Part shown: positions 10,163 to 20,389 of the stretch, one piece after another | Layout of the letters: every line of letters begins with the position of its first letter | Numbering within the stretch: the stretch's first letter is position 1 | Source: Chamaelirium japonicum | Taxonomy: Eukaryota > Streptophyta > Magnoliopsida > Liliales > Melanthiaceae | NCBI GenBank assembly: GCA_947650365.1 | Contig: OX393550.1 | Span: 72,301,478 to 72,365,477 of the forward strand | DNA: 64,000 bases | Direction of reading: 5' to 3' | Translations under genes and position numbers: made by a program | The notes under the pieces: model-generated | Databases searched by the model: none | What the model was told of the DNA's origin: nothing | Seen by the model: only the letters and a program-made list of their open reading frames with translations

Positions 10163-13100
10163 GTATGGTTCAATCACCCTGCCTCTCATCCCCTGCGTGC
10201 TCCATTGTTCTTACTGCATGCTTCCTTTACTTCTGCTCCATTGATAGCCACTTACCTCTTTCTCCAACTTTGATAGGCTTCTTAGCCCTTGTTTGATAAC
10301 AGGTATCTGGAAATCCGGCGGATCGGCTGTTTCGCTGAAATGTGCACCGCTGCGACGGGTTTTTCCACGATTTCGCGGAAAAGTGCATCCGAGCCTTGGG
10401 CTGCGATGGGTTTTTCCACGATTTTGATGAAAAACGGGTCGGGGTGAAACCGTTTCAGCGTTACCAAGAATACGAAATCTGATAAAACGTTGAAACGCCG
10501 GTCCGCGGATCCCGTTTCAGCCTTATCAAACAAGGGCTTATATCCTTGCTAAAATAGGAAAGGATGGGACACAACACTGGTTAAAATTAAATAAGCAAAG
10601 GGGCTGAGTAGATGAAAAAATTGAGTGAATACAAAAATTGTTCACAAGCCATAACCACAGCTGACCTTAGTCTTGCCCATCTGTTTCGTGTAAACATGAT
10701 AAATCCGGCCTCATCCATCATTCCTATTCAGTTAATAAATATCGACATTGCATGCTTTTTTTAATATTCTCTCATGACTTTCATTCATGATATTGTAGAT
10801 ATCTCCCTCTCTTTTTTTTCCCGTATTTCGAAAAATTCTAAAACCTCTCCCCATCAAGGCCGTCTTTAATCTTTGTTGTATACGTCTATACCATTTTAGC
10901 CCGGTGTCCACGACTTTTTTCTCAACTAGTACATCTTAATTTCCTCCTTTATAAACGAGTCAAGATCAAACAAACCAAAGCTCTCTTGGCTCAGCTTGAT
11001 TATTAAACAAGCCCAAGCCCAAGCCTGAAGTTTAGGCTTGTTTCATGAACAAGCCAAGCTCAAATAGAGCACGGCTCGGCTCGGCTCGGCTCGACTCGAC
11101 TCATTTGCATCCCTAATAGGAATACATAATGGAATAAACATAGGATTTTTTTTAATCTTGCTCTTCTTCATAAAAGAATAAAGACAATAATATAGATCAA
11201 ATAAAATTAGAGTTGGGTGTATAAGTGGAGAGGTGCATTGAGGATTATGCAAATTATGTATGCTAATAAGACTGGAAGAAAAACTTCAAAAAACGATTCA
11301 GGCCTCGCGAAACTTCAGCAGACCGGCGATGCGATCTTTAGCATCTGAGAAGAAGGATTGTCTGAACACCGAAAAGAAAAAGAAGCCGAGAGTGAGAATG
11401 ACATTTCAGGAGTGGACCCGCCAAAGTGACAGACAAAGCTGTCTTCAGTAGTGGATTCGATAAAGAAGCAGATAAAGCTACCTTCACGAGCGGACGCGCC
11501 AAAGCTGTAGACATAGCTATCTTATGGAGCGGACCCTCCAAAGCTAGCTTCAGAAGCAAACTCGCCAAAACGACGGGCAAAAGATGCTTTCAAAAGCAAA
11601 ACTGCCAATAGGGCGAGGGGACAAAGCCACCAGCAGGGTGGGCAAGGCACCTTGGGGGAAAAGCCACCAACAGGGCGAAAAAGTCTCCCCGGGGTCAAAG
11701 ACGCCAAGAGTGTCGAAAGAGCCGCCCAAAGCCCAAATCAACCCCCCCCCCACCCCTGTCTTATGGGGATCACTCCAAAAGTGGAAAAAGATACCCCAGG
11801 GTCCAAATCCGGGATGCAGCCATGACCCGTCGAGGCATTGCTTATCTCGACATTCCATGAGGGGGCAAATGTGGGTACATAAAATCATGGAACAAAAAAT
11901 CGATATATTTCGCGAAATATCGCGAAATATATCGGAAAAATGAAACCCCGATACGAAATATCACCTGCAATCTCGAGTATAATTGAAAATGTCAAAATAT
12001 CCAGCAATTTCGCGAAATATCGCGATATTTCCACGAAATATTTCCATCTCCACGAAATATCGCGATATTTCCACGAAATATTTACATCTCCACGAAATAT
12101 CGCGATATTTTATCGAAATTTCGCGAAAATTTTGAAAAATTTCGCCAAATTTATCCGAAATTCTGTGACTGACTGGTTATAAAAGGGGACTGGGGGGCCT
12201 GGTTCTCAGCAGCTTATTTACATATAATAACATTTAAGTAAATGTCGTTTTACTTAATTTTTATTTTCTCCATTTACTTTAAGTTATTATATGTAAATAA
12301 GCAAATACCCCCCATTTGATTTCAATAAAAATATCAAAAAAATCAAAAAACAAAGGAATCAAAAAGTAAACTTTCAATTTTAGTAGGAGAAAACAGTTTT
12401 TATGGATTTTTATAAAATCTACATGGTGAGAAAAGTGATTAAATCAACTCCTTTTTAGCTCAAAAAATTCCACAAGATGTAGAAGTACGAGTACATCTAG
12501 AAAACCATGGTCCGTCTTAGGAAATTTTGAATGTATAAAAACTTTTCTATATAAAAACTCGTTTTTTCAGACTTAGTAAAAAAAGTGTTTCACATTTCAG
12601 CATAATTTTTGCACAATTTCAAATTTGCATAACTTTCTTGTTTTAAGTCCGCTTTCAAAATCGTTTGAAACATTATTTTAACAATCAACTAATCTTTATT
12701 TCAAAAATATTTTTATCCAAAAAAAGGATTAAAAAATATTTGAAAAATATATATCAAAACCGAACTAAATAAGATTGCACAACACTCACAGACTTAATAC
12801 ATTGAATACATGTTATGTGAAGCTCTACACCCCTTGATAGGGTACACATATTATGTGAGTGTTCCAAAGTTTGTATCTATACTTGGTTTATGACTATCCG
12901 GAGTTTCATTAAAAAATTCCATCAAAAAATCAATATTTCCACCATTTTTACAAAATTGCAATATTTCCACACTGTCGAAATATTTCCACGAAATATTTCC
13001 ATATCCAGAAGGTCGAAATTTCCACCGAAATGGAGATTTCGAACCTTGCATAAAATATACACCCCCTCGCTCGACATCAAAATCAAAGCTCTCCAAAGAG

Positions 13101-14723
13101 GCGGCTCCAAAGAGCGGGGCAAAGGGGGGAAGCGGAAAACTACCCCACCCCTCGTGACCTATCTTTGTCCATTCTAGGATTGCCTTTGTGACGAGTAAAT
13201 GAAGGTTGCAAAAATGACGGTCATCCCGATAAGGGGATGGCTCTCCTCGAACACCCTTTCCAACAAAATCCCGATTATGAACCTAAGGGCTAAGGTTGCA
13301 TAAAGCCACCTCACCAAGAGGGGAAACTCACCTGAACGCGCCTGAAGACATCGGCTATAGAACCGACTCGGAGAATATAGCTGTCTAGATTAATTAGGTC
13401 GAGCTTGCACCAATCCATGTGGAGGGACATCTATCTAGAAGGGATATGTCGAATTGCCACTATCTTGTTTTATGTTTTTGAAATATTAAAATCCTTCTCA
13501 AAGCCATCACCACCTAGATTATTCTAACAGAACAATGACATACATGTCAATTCCTTGGTTGTGGTTCTTTTGATTAAATCCCTTTACTAAAGCCCAGAAA
13601 AGCATTACACACTCATAAAGCATCAAACTTGCTTTATGCATCTAGATTTCGTCGTTTTAGTTTTCTATTTCTGTCTCCTTGTTCTAAACCCAATTCAATT
13701 TATCACCAGTTGTTTGCTAGTGTTTTTTTTTATCATTCTCAACCATTTTTATGTTTATAGATCCTTAATTTCATTTTTCTCGGTCATACACACTTAAGCA
13801 GCACCCGTTTTCCTTTATCTTCTACCGCCCAGTAGTTTCTTAATTTGAACGTCGTTTGCCGTTAGATTCTTCAAGAGCTTCTCGAGTAATCATCTTTATA
13901 TACTGTGACATCTATTGTACTAAACCTATTTATGAAGAAATTTTGTAATAGAATTCTATACAAGTACTTTATGCAAGTTAGCACATAGCTGTTCTAAACC
14001 TCATATAAAGTTTTGAAAACTCTTCAGCCGCTATCTTGTTTCATGCCTTTGAAAAATTAAAATCCTTTTCCTTTCTGATATAATAGATAAATAGCATCAG
14101 TAACTTATTTCTTGAGATTTTTCACTTAGAAGTTCTGTTCTAGTTCTTGATATCTATGTTGTGATGTGAGTAGATTCTCTCCCCGGTGCCAGCTTTGCCA
14201 AAGCACATGTCATCAGCATTTTGTTGTCTCAGATATTTAGAGCTGGAGGCGTTGGTTAACGAAGATAATATCCGAATTATAATCATCTTGCTCAAAAGCT
14301 TTATCACTGTGGAGAAACTTGTTATAGGCAACTCCAGGGTAAGTGTGACACACCTCCATGATTTTCGATTTTCAGTTTTACAATAGCACTCTTTTGCTTA
14401 TAGTTGCAGCAATTGCTTTTCAGGATGGGAAGTTTCCATCGAGCGTGAATGGATTGGAAGATGGTTGGTTCCCTCATAAGTCAGACTATGACTGTAGCGT
14501 GTATAATCTGAAGGAAATCGAGTTCAATGGCTTTCTCGGGGCTAGGGATGAGGTCGAGCTTGTTAACCTTTTGTTGAGGAGCACAAACACCTTACGAAGC
14601 ATGATTCTCAACTACAGAAAAGAGTTGCGGGATCAGGAAACCTGGATGGAGATCTCTCGAAACCTATTGATCATCCCACGAGCATCTTCGACTGCAGAAG
14701 TCCTACTATCCGCTATGGCTTAA
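8966..14723 (+). CDS. F-box/FBD-type LRR protein, three exons
   Basis: This is probably a substrate-recognition subunit of an SCF (SKP1-CUL1-F-box) ubiquitin ligase. The F-box would bind SKP1, and the LRR/FBD part would bind an unknown target. Join 8966-10162, 14174-14338, 14424-14723 gives 553 residues, and all introns are phase 0. Residues 1-100 are a basic/acidic extension with Glu runs. The F-box is at about 101-148 (DRISALPVDIRLHILSFL, then GVLSKRWARLWTSSP). LRR-like segments follow (CPSLQHLVVEA, LSKLRILRL, CPLLESLKI, APNLWKLAL). Exon 2 continues the typical FBD-protein linker (LRYLELEALVNE), and exon 3 holds the FBD domain (CSVYNLKEIEFNGFLG, VELVNLLLRSTNTLRSMIL, about 478-520). In-frame ATGs also lie at 9080 and 9140, giving 515 or 495 residues, closer to the usual family size. 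Intron 1 (4.0 kb) contains transposons but both splice sites look normal. The copy appears intact, although expression is unproven. Confidence 0.88.
9052..9240 (+). repeat. In-frame reiteration of the start-codon context in exon 1
   Basis: The word block at 8939-8976 (CTCCTTGAT..., then CAGCCATGGAGGAG) recurs in diverged form at 9055-9092 and 9128-9152, with AATCAAACCATGG at 9071 and 9131 (60 bp apart). A fourth, weaker copy without ATG lies near 9208-9245. The repeats stay in frame and account for the unusual N-terminal extension. Confidence 0.7.
10285..10537. mobile_element. Tourist-like (PIF/Harbinger) MITE in F-box intron 1
   Basis: 253 bp with terminal inverted repeats GCCCTTGTTTGATAA and TTATCAAACAAGGGC, and a 3-bp target duplication TTA at 10282-10284 and 10538-10540. 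Terminal sequence and TTA duplication are the hallmarks of Tourist elements. It is non-coding and lies 122 bp after the exon 1 donor. Confidence 0.88.
10541..11259. other. F-box intron 1, part without recognised features
   Basis: AT-rich intron sequence. A short pentamer run (GGCTC/GACTC) lies at about 11072-11101. Nothing else stands out. Confidence 0.5.
11260..11877 (+). repeat. Degenerate GCCAAAGCTG repeat region, possible retroelement fragment
   Basis: Loosely repeated words such as CGCCAAAGC, GACAAAGCT and GCCACCAGCAGGG occur at intervals of roughly 45-50 bp. The stretch finishes with GAGGGGGCAAATGTGGGTAC, a purine-rich word reminiscent of the end of a Gypsy internal region. Similar words continue after the inserted TIR element (13057-13150). 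Open frames across it (11584-11943 and others) have no recognisable domain. Confidence 0.4.
11886..13048 (+). mobile_element. ATATTTCG-rich TIR element, copy 1 (1163 bp)
   Basis: Flanked by a perfect 8-bp duplication CATAAAAT (11878-11885 and 13049-13056). The element begins CATGGAACAAAAAATCGATA and ends TTTCGAACCTTG, giving imperfect inverted ends CATGGAAC/CAAGGTTC. The first 250 bp are built from CGAAATATCGCGATATTTC words. An internal palindrome (about 12208-12303) has arms CTTATTTACATATAATAAC. A second, inverted copy lies at 55406-56575. The 8-bp duplication suggests a hAT-like class, but no transposase is present. Confidence 0.82.
13057..14173. other. F-box intron 1, distal part
   Basis: No gene is seen. 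A roughly 40-bp word block (CTATCTTGTTT, then TTTGAAA and ATTAAAATCCTT) occurs at 13462-13500 and again at 14032-14071, suggesting a local duplication or an old insertion between them. The exon 2 acceptor is GTGATGTGAGTAG ending at 14173. Confidence 0.55.
14174..14338 (+). CDS. F-box/FBD gene exon 2
   Basis: 55 codons between acceptor TAG (14172-14173) and donor GTAAGTG (14339). It joins exon 1 in phase 0 and reads through PALPKHMSSAFCCLRYLELE, the expected linker between the LRR and FBD parts of this family. Confidence 0.82.
14424..14723 (+). CDS. F-box/FBD gene exon 3 (FBD domain)
   Basis: Acceptor TTGCTTTTCAG ends at 14423. It encodes the FBD domain and stops with TAA at 14721-14723. Downstream, at about 14936-14993, lies a CT microsatellite, probably in or beyond the 3' UTR. 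Confidence 0.87.
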   Translation, partial: DGKFPSSVNGLEDGWFPHKSDYDCSVYNLKEIEFNGFLGARDEVELVNLLLRSTNTLRSMILNYRKELRDQETWMEISRNLLIIPRASSTAEVLLSAMA

Positions 14724-14935
14724 TTTAAGGAGTATTTCTTCGGATGTCACAAATGATGTATTACCAATATAATTATCACCAATACTGAAGTGTTGTAATG
14801 TATTTTTTTGCTGAAAGTGTTTTAATTTATAGACCATTTTTCATCCATCTGGACCATCCCTTTGAAAACTGGTGAATCAGTTGACTGACAAGCAGATCAC
14901 ATAGTCAAGAAGGCGATGGTCAGTGCATTTGCACC

Positions 14936-14993
<58 letters not shown>
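14936..14993. repeat. (CT)n microsatellite
   Basis: Nearly uninterrupted CT dinucleotide run of about 55 bp, 210 bp after the F-box gene stop codon. Confidence 0.95.
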
Positions 14994-14994
<1 letters not shown>

Positions 14995-15356
14995 AATTAC
15001 TACCTGTATGTTCCTTGTCTTGCCTTTTAGGCTTACAATGAATTTTGAGATAATGTAAATGGAGGCATATTGTGGGGATTGAATACAAATCACTTTAACA
15101 GACAATTTACATCGACCGATTCAGACATGTTTTCAATGCTTTAAATTTTGGATTGGATCCGAATTTCATGAAGGATCAAAGCTGTAAGAAAACAGGTGAA
15201 AATTGGTATGGGATGATATCTTGCAACTATCAATCGACTTTAAACAAGGTTTTAATGTAGTATCTGAAAATGAGAGTAGAGGCAGATGAGGGTGGCAAGG
15301 CCCAAAATGATTGCGTGCCACAGAATGGATCGAGGAACTACAGTGTTGCGGCCAAA

Positions 15357-15550
15357 ACACAATTTGATTTGAGATAGTCAGAAGAATCGAAATGGCGATT
15401 GAAACGGACCAAGTCAGTTTCGAGTATATATTACACACAATTTGATATGAGATAGTCAAAGAATCGAAATGGCGATTGAAACTGACCAAATCAATTTCGA
15501 GTATATATCAAACACAATTTGATTTGAGATATTCAAAAGAATCAAAATAT
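15357..15550. repeat. About 76-bp tandem repeat
   Basis: Two and a half copies of a unit beginning ACACAATTTGATTTGAGATA and including AATCGAAATGGCGATTGAAAC and TTTCGAGTATATAT. No coding content. Confidence 0.8.
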
Positions 15551-15890
15551 ATCAGTGATGCACATCCAAAAATCTGGTAAGTTTCAACATAAATGCTTTT
15601 ATTTTGACCGTACCACCACCATTACAGACCAAGCAAGAAATTTACATTCCACTGTAATCATGATCCTTAAAAAAAAAAGAAAAAGGTTCATTCAAATTGT
15701 TAAAGGAGAGATCCTGTATAGAGAGAGGGGTCAGACCCCACTCCCTCCAATCATCCCCCAATCTCCTCACCCTCTCTCAGTGGCGACTAATCTTGGATCT
15801 GGCAACTTCATCGGTAGTGGAGCCTCCTCGGGCGACGTGCAACTCCTTCACAGACTCTGGCTTCGACTGCACCTTCATCCGTGGCGTCCT

Positions 15891-16408
15891 TCTAAAGCAT
15901 TGTCCCCACTTCAAGAACTGGAATTGGGGCTTGCGCACGGCGCCAACAACTATAGCACCTCCACGGGCCTTGCCTCCTCGTGTAGCTCCTTCACAGGCTC
16001 TGGCTCCACCTCCACCTCCACCTCCACCTGTGACGTCCTTCTAAAGCATTGTCCACACTTCAGGAACTGGTATCGTACTTGTGTAACCGAAAGGTGCTTG
16101 GAAGGTGCTGATCCTATCTTGAAAATTTGGGTTTCTTCACATGCGCCGGCAACTCCTCCACGGGCTCAGCAGGCACAGCCCCCTCCACCTCTAAAGAAAA
16201 AGAAAAATATTAGGGTTGGTTGAGGTTCGGGTTGGTTCGGGCTTTTTGATAAATTTGGAACCGAATCGAAGTTAATCGTTTCTCCAGAAACTGGAACCGA
16301 ATATTTGTCATATTTTTTTCATTTTCAGAGCCATAGAACTCAAAGAAATATGGTGACTGTTAGTTCAATGAAGTAGGAGACTTTCAATACCACATATCTC
16401 ATGAAAAT
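15891..16408. repeat. Left arm of long inverted repeat
   Basis: About 518 bp that reappears reverse-complemented at 16445-16944. Landmarks are TCTAAAGCATTGTCCCCAC at the outer edge, GGCTCTGGCTCCACC in the middle and CACATATCTCATGAAAAT at the inner edge. Inside the arm, TTCTAAAGCATTGTCC also recurs about 150 bp apart. Reading frames here are low-complexity and unassigned. Confidence 0.82.
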
Positions 16409-16444
16409 ATAAGTTCGAGATGACATACGAAGATCCAGAAAAAC

Positions 16445-16944
16445 ATTTTCATGAGATATGTGGTATTGAAAGTCTCTTACTTGATTGAACTAACAGTCAA
16501 TCAACTTTTCTATGGCTCGAAGATGAAAAAAAATGACAAATATTCAGTTCTATTTTCTGGAGAACCAATCAACTTTGGTTCGGTTCCAAATTTATCAAAA
16601 AGCTCGAACCAACCCGAACCTCAAAGAACCCAAATCTTATTCTTTTTCTTTTTGGTGGAGGGGGCTGTGCCTGATCCCGTGGAGGAGTTGCCGGCGTCAA
16701 AAACCCAAATTTCCAAGATGGGGTCAGCGCCTTCCAAGAACCTTTCGGGTTACACGAGTACGGTGCCAGTTCTTGAAGTGGGGCAATCCTTTAAAACGAG
16801 GCCACGGGTGGAGGTGAGGATGGAGGTGGAGCCAGAACCTGTGAAGGAGCTACACAAAGAGAGGCGGGCTCGTGGATGTGCTGTAATTGCTGGCGGCTGT
16901 GGAGAAGCCCAATTCCAGTTTTGAAATGGGGACAGCGCTTTAGA
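16445..16944. repeat. Right arm of long inverted repeat
   Basis: Reverse complement of the left arm with moderate divergence. It begins ATTTTCATGAGATATGTGG and ends GACAGCGCTTTAGA. Only about 36 bp separates the arms, so a transcript could fold into a hairpin of roughly 500 bp. Confidence 0.82.
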
Positions 16945-16947
16945 GGA

Positions 16948-17580
16948 AACCGGAGAGATGATGACAGCCAACGTTGTCGAGGACGAAAGCCCGAAGGGGA
17001 TAATCGCAGGTGGCCTCCTACCCCATCGGAAGAGGGTATCCCGTCCCGTGACCCCTGCCGTCACACCATGGAATCAAAGGGTTTGGCCGATTGGAGAGAG
17101 AGAGAAAGAAACCGGAGAGATGATGACAGCCGATGTTGTCGAGGACAAAATCGCCATGGCCTTCTTTGCTCCTACCCATCGGAAGAGGGTATCCCGTCCC
17201 GTGACCCCTGCCGTCACACCATGGAATCAAAGGGTTTGGCCGATTGGAGAGAGAGAGAAAGAAACCGGAGAGATGACAGCCGATGTTGTCGAGGACGAAA
17301 GCCCGAAGGGGATAATCGCCGGTGGACTTCTTTGCTCCTACCCCATCGGAAGAGGGTATCCCATCCCGTGACCCCTGCCGTCACACCATGGAATCAAAGG
17401 GTTTGGCCGATTGGAGAGAGAGAGAAAGAAACCGGAGAGATGATGACAGCCGACGTTGTCGAGGACGAAAGCCCGAAGGGGATAATCGCCGGTGGCCTTC
17501 TTTGCTCCTATCCCACCGGAACAGGGTATCCCGTCCTCTGCCGTCGCACCATGGAATCAAAGGGTTTGGCCGATTGGGGA
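16948..17580. repeat. About 160-bp tandem repeat, four copies
   Basis: Units start AACCGGAGAGATGATGACAG near 16948, 17109, 17263 (with a 3-bp deletion) and 17429, spacing 154-166 bp. Each contains GTTGTCGAGGACGAAAGCCC and CACACCATGGAATCAAAGGG. The array abuts the right arm of the inverted repeat. The open frames crossing it are repeat artefacts. Confidence 0.9.
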
Positions 17581-17658
17581 TGATAGGATTTAGGGATTTC
17601 ATATTTAACTTTGGGTTGGGTTCTGTTGGTTCGGGTTATAAAACTCTTAACCCAGGAC

Positions 17659-17996
17659 TAGGCGTGGAACTTGGGCGGGTTAAAAAAGCTGCCCATGCCC
17701 AACCCGGCCTACACACTCACTCTCTCTCTCTCTCTCTCTCAACATTCATCAAATAACTGTGGTGATGAATCAAGTACAGCAGCCCCACAAGCATGTGCGC
17801 CACTGGACTCGCCTATTCGGTTTCCTCATGTTCTTTGGGTTGGGAAAGACGATGTCCAAACCCATCCAAATTGAAATTGGGTTAATCTTTTTTTGTCTAA
17901 ATCCGTCCAAGTTTTTAACCAATTTTGCCCATGTTTGTCCATTGTCCGGGTTGGGCAGGTCAGGTTCGGGTTAGAACCGCCCAAGTCCCACCCCTA
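17659..17996. mobile_element. hAT-type MITE (338 bp)
   Basis: Inverted ends TAGGCGTGGAACTTGGGCGG and AACCGCCCAAGTCCCACCCCTA, with an 8-bp target duplication CCCAGGAC/CCCAGAAC (17651-17658, 17997-18004; one mismatch). Start TAG(G/C)GGTG and 8-bp duplication fit the hAT superfamily. A CT run lies at about 17718-17740. No transposase. Confidence 0.85.
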
Positions 17997-18021
17997 CCCA
18001 GAACCAAATTGATCTTAGCGA

Positions 18022-18061
18022 GTAATCCTCCCCCATAGTTTGGCGCCATCTGTGGGATTAC
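18022..18061. other. Inverted 40-bp LTR/primer-site junction
   Basis: The plus strand reads GTAATCC, then TCCCCCATAGTTTGGCGCCA, then TCTGTGG and GATTAC. At the right LTR (27719-27756) the same words run in the opposite order and orientation (CACAGATG, CTCCAAACTGTGGGGGAGG, ATTAC). The 7-bp inverted words GTAATCC/GGATTAC flank the flipped segment here. Confidence 0.7.
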
Positions 18062-18735
18062 AATTGTCGTATGGTCCCCCTCCAACAGTTGATTGAAGGT
18101 TATTAACCCTTTGGGATATGGCGTGCTATGAAGCGCTGAGCTGTCAAACAAGCATTGTAGAGTAGAGAGAGAGAGAGAGAAAGAAAGAATGATAAAGAGA
18201 GAGGGTTGACACAAGATGTGATGACGAAGTTCGGCCGAAGCCTACGTCTGTGTGCGGTAAGACGCAACCTTTGAATTCACTATCTTTAAAAAAGTAGAGT
18301 TACTCTCAACAGGTCGAGGAGTGCTTCTTACAAGTGAACAAAGGGTAGAGTAGGCTTGACTAGAGTCTAAAAACCAGAAAGCTTCAGGAGCTTTGGAAAA
18401 CAGAAACTGGAGTTGGGAATAATGAATTCCGGTCTGGAGTATTTGTCGGGTCTGCTATTTATAGAGTTTTGGTTCACCTGGGGGATATTCTCAGAAATAT
18501 TCGGGGTTTTGGTAAATACCTGGAAGGGGATTCACCAGTCCCCAAACAGTGCGTGTGGGCCCCAGGCAGGGCTGCAGGTCCCACAGTCGTCTCCGTGGAT
18601 CTCAGGTAGGGCTGCAGGTCCTGCAGTCATTTCCGTAGGCCCTAGGTAGGGCTGCGGGTCCCACTGTCATCTCCGTGGGCCCCAGGCAGGGCTGGGGGTC
18701 CCACTGTTAGGCATTAGCTAAATTTTGTACCCATA
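18062..18735 (-). repeat. Left LTR of gag-only element (3' LTR)
   Basis: Collinear with 27757-28390 over its length; both carry GGTCCCCCTCCAACAGTTGA, GGTTGACAC and GTAAGACGCAACCTTTGAAT. On the minus strand it starts TATGGGTAC, where the right LTR has TGTGGGTGC. It contains a short repeat of GGGCCCCAGGCAGGGCTG words at about 18555-18710. TATA-like CTATAAATAG lies on the minus strand at about 18457-18466. Confidence 0.82.
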
Positions 18736-19059
18736 GTTACCCCCGCCTAGCTAGGTAGGTGCTAGCCTTGCTGGTTGGGAATTTGCGGTGCAAGGGCTGG
18801 TGATCCAGAGCAGCACATGTACGACCTCACTCGGCCTCTACAATCGAAAGCGGAATGTTACCCCTCGTTCTTAGCTCTACAGGCCACCGTATGGATCGAA
18901 ACTGCCCTCCACTGTGAGCGACAGCTGCTGCTCGAGCCAGAACGAATTCAGATAGTAAGGCGTGGTGTAGGAGTTGACTTATGGGCGAGGGAAAGAAGGA
19001 GAGAGTTGTAGCATGGCAATCTGGAACAGGGGTTGCTTGAAACTGTTTGACGACTATTC

Positions 19060-19900
19060 GGGAGGAATCTCCTAACCCCCTGCTAGGGGCCAACCATCGT
19101 CTGTCTGTCGACCCGTTACGCGGGCTAACCGTTATGCCCGTCGACCTCCTATCAAGGGTCGACCGGATGCGCATCTGCTGACCCATTGTGCGGGGTCGAC
19201 CGTCGTCTGTCAGCTGACCCCCTGCTAGGGGCCGACCATTGCGCATCCAGGCATTAAACGGTGTGACAAAAAATGGAGGGTATCAAGTAATGGCCCTTGC
19301 CGCCACCCCCTCCATTATGTCCACCTTTGCCTATGGCCGGCCCTCTGCTGAGTCTCTCAGGGTGGGTTGAGTACTGAGGTAGGAGTCACTTTGAACTTTG
19401 TCGTGTGAGTGCCAAGGCGGTGACAACGGCCTCGAACTTTGTTCTCGAACACTAAGGCTGTCTCCTTGGGCTAAGACAATGTCGAGTGACGGATTGTGGA
19501 GGTCCAATGATGATGAAGGTTGATAGTAGTACGTTGGTCGAATGCCAAGTGATGCAGCGTTCCCGCGCCTGTTGCTCTTGCAAAGTTCGTGAAGGTGTAA
19601 CCGAAGTTGATCCCACTCTTGAAATCCATGGGAAGATACAGGAAGTCGTATTTCGAGAGGACGAAGTCACCTCTTTGTTACTTCAGATTCTCCATACGGT
19701 ACGTAGTGCTCGCCGAGCATTTGTCGACCCACTGTTCGGGGTCGATCGCGGCGTATGTCTGCCAACCCCTAGTCCGGGGCCGACCGTAGCGCCTGCCGAC
19801 CCCTTACCAAGGGCCGGTCGTTGTCCTCATCGGCCCCCTGTTAGGGGCAAGCCGGATGCGTGTCTGCCGACCCGTTGTTTAGGCCAACCAGGTTCCAGGG
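19060..19900. repeat. Degenerate 35-40-bp repeat (GGGGCCGACC type), two blocks
   Basis: Blocks at about 19060-19255 and 19715-19900 iterate words such as CCCCTGCTAGGGGCCGACC and GACCCATTGTGCGGGGTCGACC. The intervening 19260-19710 is unique-looking and contains CCAAGGC(GG/TG) words related to later arrays. Confidence 0.65.
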
Positions 19901-20280
19901 GGGTCGGTTTTTGTGTAAGGGTCAGGGGGGGTCGGTTTTTGTGTAGAGGGCTAGGGGGGTCGGTTTTTGTGTAGGGGGAAGGGGGTCCGGGAAGAAGGCA
20001 AAGGAAGGGGGGGGGAGTCGGGTAATATGCAAAAAGGTCAGAGGGGTCGGGTAAAATACACGTGGGGTCGGGAAATATATACACAAGGGAGGGGGGGGGA
20101 GTTCGTGTCAAAACCCATAGGGGTCGGGCAAAATGGGTCCCCAAAAGCTGATCCCCCCCCAGCCAAATGTCGGTCGGGTCTGGTCGACACACGCAAAGGG
20201 GGTGTCAGTCGGGTCTAGCCGACATGCACAAAGGGGTGTCGGTCGAAGCTTGCCGACATGTACACCCCAGGGTCAGTCTT
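19895..20280. repeat. GGGGGGTCGG repeat block
   Basis: Iterations of 30-40 bp such as GGGGGGTCGGTTTTTGTGTA and GGGGTCGGGTAA, then GTGTCGGTCGGGTCT. It ends just before a (GT)n plus long poly-G run at about 20294-20330, which may be hard to sequence accurately. Confidence 0.7.
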
Positions 20281-20296
20281 ACCCGGCCAAGGGGGT

Positions 20297-20327
<31 letters not shown>

Positions 20328-20389
20328 GGGCAGGCAAATGCAAAGGGGGAGGCTGCTGCTGCGGGTTTGTAACAGAGTGCAGGGGCTAG

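Noticed and set aside
16876..17583. 235-codon plus-strand frame
   Set aside because: It is made of the 160-bp tandem repeat translated in successive frames; no known domain.
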